Assembly: GCA_030686995.1 (NCBI GenBank) | Contig: CM060707.1 | Span: 84,306,472-84,370,471, forward strand | DNA: 64,000 nucleotides | DNA from: Artemisia argyi | Lineage: Eukaryota > Streptophyta > Magnoliopsida > Asterales > Asteraceae | Reading direction: 5' to 3' | Shown here: piece by piece, positions 53,771-64,000 of the stretch | Numbering within the stretch: the first letter of the stretch is position 1 | Layout: each line of letters opens with the position of its first letter | Position numbers and translations under genes: made by a program | Notes under the pieces: model-generated | Database searches by the model: none | The model's input: the letters and a program-made list of their open reading frames with translations, nothing else | What the model was told of the DNA's origin: nothing

Positions 53771-55488
53771 ATGCACACCCGTTCTTCTTTTGAGAGTCTT
53801 ACGTCTCCGTTCTCTAACCCCGAGCGGGTTTTACGACATACGAGTCGGGTTCATTTCCTTGACGACGAGGAGATGAACCAAAACGAACACAACGGACCCC
53901 CGCCGATGGGTGGTCCGCAGCACAATGTTATCCCGCCGATGGGACAACAACCGGCATTTGATCCGCGTCCAATGGAAGAACAACTTCAATCACCATTCAA
54001 TGGTGTGAGGAGAGCTATTGTGATTCCGAACATCAATGCCAATTTTGAGATCAATCACGGATTACTCAATTTGATCACGGGTATATCCTTTCACGGGTTC
54101 GATCACGAAGACCCCTATGCTCACATCAGAAATTTCACCGACATTGCTGAGACCATAAGAATGAACCATGTTCCTCACGATGTGGTGAAATTGAAGTTAT
54201 TTCCTTTCTCCTTAAAAGGAGCAGCCCGGACTTGGCTGGAAAAGGAACCGCCTAACTCGATTCACACTTGGAATGATCTCGCTTCCAAGTTTGTGAATTA
54301 TTTCTATCCTCCCTCTAAAACTTCTAACCTACGTTCTCAAATCTTTCGGTTCCAACAAGCTTTTGATGAAACGTTTAGTGAAGCTTGGGACCGATTCAAA
54401 GATTTGAAGGAGAAATGTCCGAACCACTGGTTTACCGACCTTCAGCAAATTGATACATTTTATAATGGGTTATGTCATGCTGACCAAGACTCACTCAACT
54501 CTGTTGCGGGTGGTAACTTGTTGGCTAGGAACACGAATGATGCTTTCATGATAATTGAGAATAAAGCTCGTGTTAGAATGTCAAGGAATAAACCTCAAGT
54601 GTCTAATAATGGTAAAAATAATGATGAATTGGTAAATATGATTGTGGCTTTAACAAAGAAAGTTGATGCAATGTCTATTGAAAAACCAAACCATCAAGTC
54701 AATGTGGTTAGTCACGGTTGTGAAACTTGTGGTGGTCCACATTTGTATTATGAATGTCCGGCCACCGGTGCCTTTTCTCGTGAGAACGCGTATGCTGCAA
54801 ACGCGGGTAACAACGGTTATCCATAATCTCAAGGAGACCGTAATCTCCTCAGCTACCGTTCACCTCATTTTCTTGGACCACCCGTTCTCGAACAACAAAA
54901 CCAAGTCAATCAAGTCAACCAGAATCATAATGTGCAGAATCGTAATAATCAAGGAATTCAAAATCAGAGTCGAGCTAATAACGGTTTTCAAAATCATAGT
55001 CAAGGGTTAAATCAAAACCGGGGTTTTCAAGGTAATTACAATCAAGGCCCGCCTCAAGGGAACAATTTTCAAAACCAACAAAACCATGGAAACCCTGGGA
55101 ATTTTCAGAACGCTAATCATGGAAATCAAAATCATGGTAATTTCCAAAACCGTGGGCAGAATTTCAACAATAATCAAAATCAAAGTGTTATTCAAAATCC
55201 GTCGCCCACGGATGATTTGATTAAGCAATTGATTCAAAACCAACAATCTTTTATGGCAAAATATGAAGAGTCAACACGGTTGTTTTCAAATCAAATCAGT
55301 GATATTAAAAAACGTCTAAATGATCGACCCTCGGGTTCGAGTATTACTTCTTTGCCAAGCAACACGATCGCAAACCCGATGGGCGAAGTTAAGGCGATCA
55401 TAACTCGCAGTGGTGCTCAATATGATGGACCCACAACTGCGACTACCTCTTCTTCTTCGTCTCCGCCTAAGGTAGTGGACTGTGAGAC
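53771..55488 (+). pseudogene. gag: Ty3/gypsy Gag, interrupted
   Basis: From ATG 53771 (MHTRSSFESLTSPFSNPERV) the frame carries the Gag core (HIRNFTDIAETIR, LKLFPFSLKGAARTWLEKEP, FVNYFYPPSKTSN) and a CX2CX3HX4C zinc knuckle (CETCGGPHLYYEC) at about 54722-54760. A TAA at 54824-54826 breaks the frame, which then continues open through a long Asn/Gln/Gly-rich region (about 54930-55200) and a Ser/Pro linker up to the inserted element. An upstream GTG-initiated reading from 53699 is in the leader and is less likely. Gag would form the particle; the Asn/Gln-rich tail is unusually long. Confidence 0.75.
55484..55488. repeat. Target site duplication GAGAC (left)
   Basis: Matches GAGAC at 62339-62343. 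Confidence 0.9.
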
Positions 55489-57047
55489 TGATGTGTGGGA
55501 ATTGCACCAGGCTTTACCTCTCGAGGGATCTCGAGAAGCTTACAACCCCCACCAGGCAGTGTACCTGATCGTTGTAGTATAGTATAGTGACAAGTACCGG
55601 GGGATTGATCGTTCAGCTAGGAATAGTGTCGTTAGGATTGAAATTAATCTAACTAGGTCTAAAGGTGAAGGATGATTCTTTTTATGTTTTTATATTCTAT
55701 GAAAAGCAAGTAAAAATCTCGGGTATTGGAAGGAGGGGCGGAATTAGTTGCTAATCAACTAACCCAAAAGCTACTAATTAAACTAATGTGCAAGAAAAGT
55801 AAACTAGGGTTCTACAAGATAAGTGAAGCATGTCTACCCATGATATGTTACTCCTTGCTAGCTATCCAATCCTACCTATTGAATTGTAACCTTGTTTTAA
55901 TTGACGGGTTGTATTCCTTAATACCATTCATGGGGTGGCGTACTTACTTCCCCAATCCTATAAGCTCTTACTTCACTCCTATGTCAAGCCGGCTAAGAAG
56001 CTCCTAACATGGGATCACTAGAATTCGCTCATGCATTAAATACAACCATAAAAACCTAGTACACATCGGTTCATGTTTCTTAAGATGTTCAAGCATGTTA
56101 CCCTATGGAAGTCTGCCAGTTTTCTTAAGCCTAACATCGAATTCATTCAATCAAAACAAGAATCAATAGGAAACGAGAATTATAAACTAAACCAACTAGA
56201 TCTATTGAAGTTGTCACGCCTTAATTGATGGAGATAGACACACACATCAACAAGCCCCTCATTGATGGAGATAGACAAAACATCAACAAGAAATTAGTGA
56301 GATCTAATCAATTATATACAAGTTTCACATAATCATAAGTAGACACAAGGTGAATTAGCAAATCATCATCAAAGAAGAGCAAACAACAATGATAATGGAA
56401 AACATAATTAAGATAGAATCATCAAACCAATACATGATGTTTATGGAGTGATTGAAACCCTCTAAGTTACTGGAAAAACACCCACCTAAACCCAGGAATC
56501 GACCTTAGGGTTTAGGGCTTACAAAAAGTGAAGTTATGATGTTATATTTATAGGCATGTTTTCTGTCGGCCCTTCTTGATGGCGTCAGCCCGTTACTCTT
56601 GACGCAGTCATGACCATTTTTTCACCAAATTGTAGATCTCTTCGTCCTCTTCGCGTGGGCTTTTGAATCACCTAAATCCGAGTTCGTATGCAAAAGTTAT
56701 GACCAAAACAATATCAGCTACTTCGCGCGCAAGTTTTGACAAGTTAACACGTGACGGCCTTGGGTGACGCCTTCACGTTCTCTCTGGGCCGTCACCACTT
56801 TTACTCTTGACGCCGTCACCAAAATGCTCTTGACGCCGTCAGGTACTGTTCTCAGCATGGAAAATTAAGTCTTTGGCGTTTTCTTCACTTTTATGCTCAA
56901 AAAACGTCCAAAATGCTTCCTTTTCCAGAATTCACTCCCAAAGGACCTAAAATCACAAAAGGAACGATTTAGGGCAATATTTGATCAAATAAATTCAATT
57001 CCGGGCTTAAATGACCCCCTAAAAGTGGTTCATTTTTCGCCTCATCA
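55489..57047 (-). repeat. 3' LTR of the nested element (1559 bp)
   Basis: Same length as its partner. TGACG/CGTCA motifs cluster at about 56576-56843, and the TATA box (CTATAAATATAAC on the minus strand) lies at about 56553-56541. Confidence 0.9.
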
Positions 57048-57917
57048 TATACCCTTACACTTGAGATTTGCTTGTCCTCAAGCAAATGCGCTTTTATTCT
57101 AGTCAAAATACAAGTTAGGGGGCATTTAACACTAATATAAAAGTAATTACAACAAATAATCGTTCCACTAAAGACCAAAGACAAGCACGGAGGTCATACA
57201 CTAGTACATCACAAATAGTGTTTAAATTCGGGCAAATGATATTAAAAGGTAATATACTTGCCACAAATTCATTGAATGGGTAGTGAACTATTTTTTTTCA
57301 TTTTGAGGGTAATTTTCTTTCAAATTCATCATCTTTAGGGTATTTTGCAAAATTTTTGGACAATTTTGCCCTTCGGGAAAAACAATTTTGTATTAGCTAT
57401 GAGGGGCAAAATTGTCCAAAATTTTTACAAAATACCCTAAAGTTGATGATTTTTTGAAAGAAAATTACCCTCAAAATAAAAAAAAAATAGTTCACTACCC
57501 ATTCGATGAAATTGTGGCAAGTATATTACCTTTTTTTATTATTTGCCCGTTTAAATACTCACATCTCTCGGGTGTAATAAAGTATAAATTACATTATGGA
57601 AACGGAAGATATCTCTCACTACCTGTCATAGCAAAATAGATTACCATAGGCTTGAGAAAGGATCAAACCTCCACCACATGGCGTAAGCACCTAGGATAAA
57701 CTATCAAAGAGGTCTTTTTAAAGGGTTGTAACGTTAGGTGTAGGGATATGAAATACACGGTTATGTTGGATAAAGGAAGTTTTTTACTGGTGGTGAGTTA
57801 ACAATCTTGGTTAATTACATGTATAATGTGGCGTTGCTAAGCCAAGACTAGACTCGACTTAAGCTAATAAATGAAAAATAACAAAAACTTAAAATGAAAC
57901 GGGATGGTAGTCCGTAT

Positions 57918-57962
<45 letters not shown>

Positions 57963-59800
57963 TGCGTACACTCTTACCCTACCATCCAAAATAATACATC
58001 ATAGGGGATGGACATTCCCCTTACACTTGAATCTTTACATACTTTACAATGAACTAAACTAATGACTCGAATTAAGAAAATCAAAACACTTGGAGTAATT
58101 TTAAGATTAACGTACATATGGGGGTAATATATGATGTTCTTCCTCATTACTCCATAAAATAAGTACTTTACCCATGAGTCCCAATCGTCCCAAAACAATA
58201 TGTACAAGGATATGACTCGACTTAGCAACCATGTAATCAATTAGATAGTTAACTTACGGTTTAACAAATAACAATAATGCACTAAAAATGAGCGCATACA
58301 CGGAAGGCAAAGGCGATTTGGTTGTACATTTAAGTGGGGTGTAACAAATTCTTTCTTTAAGTAAGATGCTTAAAGTTAGAAACGAAAAGATAGGCTCGGA
58401 GGGGTGTACTAGGGGTTTCGTGTACTAAAAATGAGTACAACGCTAAGGGTGTGGGAAAAATTAGTTGACTTAATTAGCCAAATAATATGACATAAATGGT
58501 CAAGTAATTATGATACGGGTTTAACACAAGGGTGATCCTAATGCCTCTTATCATGTAGTAAATCCTACTACACGAATGTAGTCTCACTAGCGGTCTCGGG
58601 ATGCATCACTAACGCAAGTTCTAGAATCTAAATGCTACCGGTACACTCATAAGCACTAATAATAAATGCTTTTCCTATCAAATCTAAAGGCGAACCTCAC
58701 ATATTTGGGTGGAAAATTTTTCTGAATGATACGGTTATGTGCTAGTCATACAATCTCCTATCCATGAGACGCTTGCTATGGCTAAAGTTTCACTCCTAAA
58801 TGTTGTAAAAATTTTTAAATTTGGCGCTAAAATTGCACTAACAAGTATTTCTCATAGTTTTATTACACATCTACCATTAGACAAAACAAACTCAAGCGAA
58901 AGTGTACATGTAAGGTATCATCTTTTTACCCTCCCCTTACACTTAAGATGAACATTGTCCCCAATGTTCAAGTAAAGAATGTAAAAGTGAAATAAGTAAA
59001 ACGAATGAAATCAAATACTCCCCTGATTCGCTCGGTATGGATAATAAGGTGGTCAGGTTAAATCTTCCTCCAAGAAAATGAACAATCAAAGCTTCCCTTC
59101 CAGAAAAATAAATCATCTTCTTGTCTTACATAACCTGTAAAACCTGAGAAAACAAACACAAAAACCCAAAGCATCAATCCGAACAAAGAAAACTCACAAC
59201 TAGATGTAATTCCAGACTTAGGAATAGAAACAAAACAATTAAAGATATAATGCTTGTGGAATGAATGTTTGCAGATTTCCTGGAGTTTATAAAACTAAAG
59301 AATTAACAAAAACTTTAAGACTCCGGTATAAACAAAACTAGCAAAATTTTCAGAATTTTACACATGACATCGTCAAGAGTAAACTCATGACGCCGTCAGA
59401 AGTGACATGCAGAAATCTTTACGTTAAGTTTCCGGAAAATTTCTGAAAAAAACTTATGTCCTACTTCCTGGAAAATCCTGCAAAACATCATTATGACTCG
59501 ATACAAGCATTTGACTCTAACAAGTACTAATACACATGTTCATTTAATATTGTTGTGGTTCATGCTCAATTTCATTCTTATAAACAAATTTGGATCTCCC
59601 TTACACTTATCTTTTGCAAAATACCTTTATATGCAATTAAGACGAAGTTAAAAACAAAATAAAGCATTTTTACAATTTACTTTGAAACATGAGCCACAAT
59701 CAATAAAAATAAAGCATGCATACGGAAACAAATAAAATCAAACAAACAAACAAACAAACAAACAAACAAATAAAGATTGGGTTGCCTCCCAATAAGCGCT
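57048..59800 (-). other. 3' non-coding region of the nested element
   Basis: Collinear with 29602-32080 in reverse: terminal cassette at 57048-57085, T43 tract at 57919-57961, and polypurine cassette at about 58928-58975. A CGTCA motif pair lies near 59370-59400. No coding sequence is visible. An AAAC tandem repeat lies at about 59744-59771. Confidence 0.75.
57228..57549. mobile_element. Foldback MITE inside the nested element
   Basis: Two arms of about 145-155 bp (CGGGCAAATGATA... and its complement ...ATTTGCCCG) make a nearly complete hairpin around a 20-30-nt centre near 57390. TTTAAAT flanks both sides (57221-57227, 57550-57556). The homologous position of the 22.7-kb element (about 31900) lacks it, which confirms a separate insertion. 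Confidence 0.85.
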
Positions 59801-59959
59801 TATTTTTGTTCGAGTCACGAGCCTGACTCTACTCTTATTTAACGGAAATAGGGGAGGTTTTCCCTACACTTTGAATTAAGTGTGGGTGGAAGTAGCGATA
59901 CACACCCTTAGGGTGGAAATATGCCACGTGAGGTGAAGGGGGTGAGTGAATGGCTTCCT

Positions 59960-60604
59960 TCATCCTAAAACTACCGGATAATATTGGTTGATGGGTGGGT
60001 CGGTTCCTCTTTTGTATCCTAGATGTATATCTAAGGATGGAAAGTTGTGTAAAGGTTGAGGTTCCGGTTCATCAACCTTAAGAAATTCCCTAGAACTAGG
60101 AGTAAGGTTATCACTATAAGTATTTAAACCTATATCCTCTAATGGTGCCTGGTCCAAGGGTTCTACTTCTATTGGGGTTCCTATAGTCTCTTCTACTTCT
60201 TCCGGGTAAGTCACGGGCGGTGTGTATGCCTCAAATGATGCTAGGACTTGTGGGGTACTTAGTGGGCTTGGGTTTTCTACTATCTCTTCCATCACATCAT
60301 TTGTTTCCTCAAAATCTGACGGATACAAACTCATCAATTCATTCAACTTATGGTTCACGGTTAGGAAACTTTCCTCGAAATTCTTCCAAAGGGTCTCACT
60401 AAAAGGAATTGATCCTGATAATGATCGTCTAATTGAAATCACACATGCATAAATTTCATCATACCCATCTAACTTTACCCCCAACTCCTCTTGGATGTCA
60501 TTAAGATCACACAAAAAATCATTGGAATGATAGGAATCAAATCTATTAGTGAAATATAGTTGTTCCTCTATTGTCAGTGATCTAAATGGAATTTCATCCG
60601 CCAT
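59960..60604 (-). CDS. Novel acidic 214-aa retroelement ORF, unknown function
   Basis: The ORF begins at ATG 60604 (MADEIPFRSLTIEEQLYFTN), which sits in the same leader context as the gag ATG at 24249. An in-frame ATG at 60643 exists but lies in the leader. The N-terminal half looks helical (FLCDLNDIQEELGVKLDGYD, FEESFLTVNHKLNELMSLYP). The C-terminal half is rich in Pro, Glu and Ser (EEIVENPSPLSTPQV, EPEPQPLHNFP). There is no zinc knuckle, Gag core, catalytic motif or membrane span. The frame is intact. I recognise no family. It could help packaging or act as a decoy Gag; both ideas are speculation. Confidence 0.65.
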   Translation of the reverse strand: MADEIPFRSLTIEEQLYFTNRFDSYHSNDFLCDLNDIQEELGVKLDGYDEIYACVISIRRSLSGSIPFSETLWKNFEESFLTVNHKLNELMSLYPSDFEETNDVMEEIVENPSPLSTPQVLASFEAYTPPVTYPEEVEETIGTPIEVEPLDQAPLEDIGLNTYSDNLTPSSREFLKVDEPEPQPLHNFPSLDIHLGYKRGTDPPINQYYPVVLG

Positions 60605-60754
60605 AGTGACAAGTGAAAATGGTTTTACAAACAGCGGGCACAAAGAAAAAGATAGACTACAAGAAAGCTAATAAAAAGAAAATAAAAATCTCACTAAAAA
60701 GGAATCTAATGAGTAGACCTAATAAAAATCAAATTCAACCTAAACAATAATTAT

Positions 60755-60773
60755 TCCCCGGGCTGCGGCGCCA
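60755..60773 (-). promoter_or_regulatory. Primer binding site of the nested element
   Basis: The minus strand reads TGGCGCCGCAGCCCGGGGA, tRNA-Asp-like and close to the site at 24085. Confidence 0.7.
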
Positions 60774-60779
60774 AAAACT

Positions 60780-62338
60780 TGATGTGTGGGAATTGCACCA
60801 GGCTTTACCTCTCGAGGGATCTCGAGAAGCTTACAACCCCCACCAGGCAGTGTACCTGATCGTTGTAGTATAGTATAGTGACAAGTACCGGGGGATTGAT
60901 CGTTCAGCTAGGAATAGTGTCGTTAGGATTGAAATTAATCTAACTAGGTCTAAAGGTAAAGGATGATTCTTTTTATGTTTTTATATTCTATGAAAAGCAA
61001 GTAAAAATCTCGGGTATTGGAAGGAGGGGCGGAATTAGTTGCTAATCAACTAACCCAAAAGCTACTAATTAAACTAATGTGCAAGAAAAGTAAACTAGGG
61101 TTCTACAAGATAAGTGAAGCATGTCTACCCATGATATGTTACTCCTTGCTAGCTATCCAATCCTACCTATTGAATTGTAACCTTGTTTTAATTGACGGGT
61201 TGTATTCCTTAATACCATTCATGGGGTGGCGTACTTACTTCCCCAATCCTATAAGCTCCTACATCACTCCTATGTCGAGCCGGCTAAGAAGCTCCTAACA
61301 TGGGATCACTAGAATTCGCTCATGCATTAAATACAACCATAAAAACCTAGTACACATCGGTTCATGTTTCTTAAGACGTTCAAGCATGTTACCCTATGGA
61401 AGTCTACCAGTTTTCTTAAGCCTAACATCGAATTCATTCAATCAAAACAAGAATCAATAGGAAACAAGAATTATAAACTAAACCAACTAGATCTATTGAA
61501 GTTGTCACGCCTTAATTGATGGAGATAGACACACACATCAACAAGCCCCTCATTGATGGAGATAGACACAACATCAACAAGAAATCAATGAGATCTAATC
61601 AATTATATACAAGTTTCACATAATTATAAGTAGACACAAGGTGAATTAGCAAATCATCATCAAAGAAGAGCAAACAACAATGATAATGGAAAACATAATT
61701 AAGATAGAATCATCAAACCAATACATGATGTTTATGGAGTGATTGAAACCCTCTAAGTTGCTGGAAAAACACCCACCTAAACCCAGGAATCGACCTTAGG
61801 GTTTAGGGCTTACAAAAAGTGAAGTTATGATGTTATATTTATAGGCATGTTTTCTGTTGGCCCTTCTTGACGGTGTCAGCCCGTTACTCTTGACGCCGTC
61901 ATGACCATTTTTTCACCAAATTGTAGATCTCTTCGTCCTCTTCGCGTGGGCTTTTGAATCACCTAAATCCGAGTTCGTATGCAAAAGTTATGACCAAAAC
62001 AATATCAGCTACTTCGCGCGCAAGTTTTGACAAGTTAACATGTGACGGCCTTGGGTGACGCCTTCACATTCTCTCTGGGCCGTCACCACTTTTACTCTTG
62101 ACGCCGTCACCAAAATTCTCTTGACGCCGTCAGGTACTGTTCTCAGCATGGAAAATTAAGTCTTTGGCGTTTTCTTCACTTTTATGCTCCAAAAACGTCC
62201 AAAATGCTTTCTTTTCCAGAATTCACTCCCAAAGGACCTAAAATCACAAAAGGAACGATTTAGGGCAATATTTGATCAAATAAATTCAATTCTGGGCTTA
62301 AATGACCCGCTAAAAGTGGTTCATTTTTCGCCTCATCA
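60780..62338 (-). repeat. 5' LTR of the nested element (1559 bp)
   Basis: Bounded by TGATG and CATCA on the plus strand. It carries the same TGACG/CGTCA cluster (about 61868-62133) and TATA box as the 3' copy, with fewer decayed CG sites. Confidence 0.9.
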
Positions 62339-62343
62339 GAGAC
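62339..62343. repeat. Target site duplication GAGAC (right)
   Basis: Matches 55484-55488. Confidence 0.9.
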
Positions 62344-63982
62344 CGAGGCGATAAAGGACCCGGTTCCTTCTGTTAATGATGGAGGTTCTAAAAACGTCCA
62401 ACCTCCGGTTGTCCAAAAGTCGAAAGATAAAGAAAAAGTCGTTTTTGAGAATAATGTGAAATACAAGTCTAAATTGCCATATCCGTCACGATTTAATGAT
62501 GAAGAGCTCCGTGCAAAGTCTAAAAAACAGATGGAAAAATTTCAGGATATTTTTCAAAAATTGCACTTTGATATAAGTTTTATGGATGCTCTCGTGTATA
62601 TGCCGAAATTTGCTTCCACGTTCAAAAACATCATAAGTAATAAAGAGAAATTGCTTGAATTAGCCGAAACGCCGATAAATGCTCAATGTTCCGTGATTCT
62701 TCTCAAGAAGCTTCCCGAAAAGCTTGGTGACTCGGGAAAGTTTCTCATTCCTTGTTCATTGAAAGATCAAGAAGTTTGTAACGCCCTGGCCGATTCGGGT
62801 GCGAGTATAAACCTCATGCCATTATCGATCTATGAACAACTTGGAATGGGGACTCTTAAACCGACAAGAATGACTTTGGAACTTGCTAATCGATCGATCA
62901 CTCATCCAGTTGGAATTGCTGAGGACGTTTTTGTTCGTGTGAATTCGTGTACTTTTCCGGCAGATTTCGTTGTTGTCAATTTTGAAGCTGATCCGAGAGT
63001 TCCTCTAATTCTAGGTCGACCATTTTTACGAACCGCTAAAGCCCTAGTAGACCATTTTGAGGATACTCTAACTTTACGACATGATGACGATATTATGATT
63101 TTTAAAGCCGATGCTTCGAAATTGAAGAAGTACTCCGTCAAAAGCATCGATATTTGTGATTATTCTTTTGAAGATTTTGTTAAAACTTTCATCTCCGACT
63201 CTTCCCCATCATTTCCTCCGACTAAGGAATATGATTCTCTTTGGGAAGAGGTCGATGAATTTCTTGCAATTGAAATGATTCCGATTTCTGAGACTGACGA
63301 TTCTTATTTTGATTCGGAGGGGGATATTATTTTTCTTAATAATTTGTTGAACGATGAATCATTAATCCCTCCGGATAAAGTTAAGAAGAAGATTTAGTTT
63401 ACAATTGATGATCCTCTGGAGCCCGAGCTCGAGGAATTTTTACCAGACTTTGAGAGTTTTACCTTCGATACGACTGAGGAAATAAGTGGCAATCCCACTT
63501 ATCGTCCTGATTTTTCTGATCCGACATTTGAAGTTTTTCATTTTGATACCGATCACTCGGAAGAGACGAGTCGTGGCAGTACCACTTCTCATGCTTTTAT
63601 CTCTCTTCCGGAGTTTGAATCATTTCGTTTTGATGAATCTGAATGTGAAATGGAAAAGTTTTCTAAACCTGAATATGAAAGATTCAGTTTTGATCTTGAA
63701 GTTGATCATGATCCGGGTGGTTTTCTTAAAAATGAGAGTTTTAAAGAAAAGTTTATCCCAACCCTCCCACTCGAGAAAGATTTTAAAAGGCGCTTAAATG
63801 ATAAAAGTCATAATTTCACACTTATGAAGTTTTCTTTTGAAGATGATGAATTTTTCAAGATTGTTATCATGACTTTCTTGCCATTTATAACATTTGGTGT
63901 GGTTTCTCTTATCCGTCACTCAGTGGGGAGTGAGGATGTTGTTTTTGACCCTGGTATCATTTTTAAAAGTTTTCATACTTAA
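62339..63982 (+). pseudogene. Retropepsin and acidic, membrane-segment tail of the outer gypsy element
   Basis: This frame is the continuation of the Gag frame across the insertion. It contains the protease core (VCNALADSGASINLMPLSIY near 62780, catalytic D-S-G-A; LILGRPFLRTAKALVDHFED near 63010). After a single TAG at 63395-63397 the frame stays open: a long Asp/Glu/Phe/Ser-rich region with repeated F-x-F-D phrases (FTFDTTEE, FRFDESE, FSFDLEVD), then one hydrophobic stretch (VIMTFLPFITFGVVSLI, about 63866-63920) and a stop at 63980. Autonomous Ty3 elements have reverse transcriptase after the protease; here that is replaced. The role of the tail is unknown. Confidence 0.7.
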
Positions 63983-64000
63983 AATACCAGCGGGTATCTC

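Larger units (their letters stand above)
55489..62338 (-). mobile_element. Non-autonomous Athila-related LTR element with a novel ORF
   Basis: 6850 bp in minus orientation. The 1559-bp LTRs (62338-60780 and 57047-55489) are flanked by GAGAC duplications. The order is LTR, primer site, one 214-aa ORF, about 2.9 kb of 3' non-coding DNA, LTR. LTR ends and the 3' region match the Athila-like element at 22668 (same PPT cassettes, same A tract), but gag and pol are absent. By eye the LTRs differ at about 23 sites (about 1.5%), so it is younger than the 22.7-kb element. It presumably moved with proteins supplied in trans. Confidence 0.9.
50038..64000 (+). mobile_element. Large Ty3/gypsy element encoding Gag and protease (runs off the window)
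   Basis: A 3221-bp LTR is followed by a primer site, then one long reading frame: Gag, retropepsin, then an acidic tail with a membrane segment. A 6.85-kb gypsy element is inserted in that frame at 55488/62339. No reverse transcriptase appears between the protease and the stop at 63980-63982; whether pol follows is outside the window. Two in-frame stops (54824, 63395) further damage the frame. Confidence 0.8.

Noticed and set aside
55726..56007. 93-aa ORF, also at 61017-61298
   Set aside because: It is present in both LTR copies of the nested element as an antisense reading through the non-coding part of the LTR; no domain.

Overview
The window is nuclear DNA of a flowering plant: AT-rich intergenic sequence, short genes split by GT-AG introns, and nested LTR retrotransposons with tRNA-Asp-type or tRNA-Met-type primer sites. 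A eudicot, possibly Asteraceae, is my guess from the look of the transposon families; nothing in the sequence proves it. There are no bacterial features. One block of exactly 500 N (41164-41663) is an assembly gap.

Host genes lie only between about 40.1 and 48.9 kb. (1) A minus-strand gene for a tail-anchored membrane protein of unknown function (40136-40955) has its 5' end inside the gap. (2) A plus-strand, four-exon, plastid-type fructose-1,6-bisphosphatase gene (42036-45070, 406 aa) keeps the metal and redox residues but has lost two residues that normally hold the sugar 6-phosphate. (3) A minus-strand, six-coding-exon endosulfine/ARPP-19 family gene (45922-48377, 102 aa) has exons too short to stand out as open reading frames. 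Genes 2 and 3 are convergent. Small transposons sit in and around them: a Tourist-like MITE and a probable SINE in FBPase introns, and a short Helitron just upstream of the endosulfine gene.

The rest is mostly transposons. 2663-12036 is a minus-strand Ty1/copia element (2841-bp 5' LTR, GAAAT target duplication). It lacks pol, its left LTR is scrambled, and it holds an inserted fragment of a Ty3/gypsy element (5142-7273). 13.1-15.1 kb has a tandem repeat and a terminal-inverted-repeat element. 15.2-22.6 kb has decayed gene pieces, including a subtilase (SBT2-type) pseudogene, and a copia LTR. 22668-33491 is a complete Athila-like Ty3/gypsy element with 1411-bp LTRs and a TATTT duplication; its gag and integrase regions are broken. 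33.5-36.2 kb is a Helitron remnant (RPA-like piece, Pif1-type helicase C-terminus, hairpin and CTAG end). 36.7-37.3 kb is the 3' end of another copia element, followed by tandem and palindromic repeats.

50038 to the window end is a large Ty3/gypsy element (3.2-kb LTR) encoding Gag and a retropepsin, followed by an acidic, membrane-segment-bearing tail instead of reverse transcriptase. A second gypsy element (55489-62338, GAGAC duplication, 1559-bp LTRs) is inserted in its coding frame. That inserted element shares LTR termini and 3' noncoding DNA with the 22.7-kb Athila element but has no gag or pol. A single unfamiliar 214-aa ORF starts where gag would start.

The most interesting theme is this family of related Athila-type elements. 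The same LTR ends and leader precede three different first ORFs: gag, a 214-aa acidic protein, and a third acidic protein. All carry clusters of TGACGGCGTCA-like motifs just upstream of the LTR TATA box.
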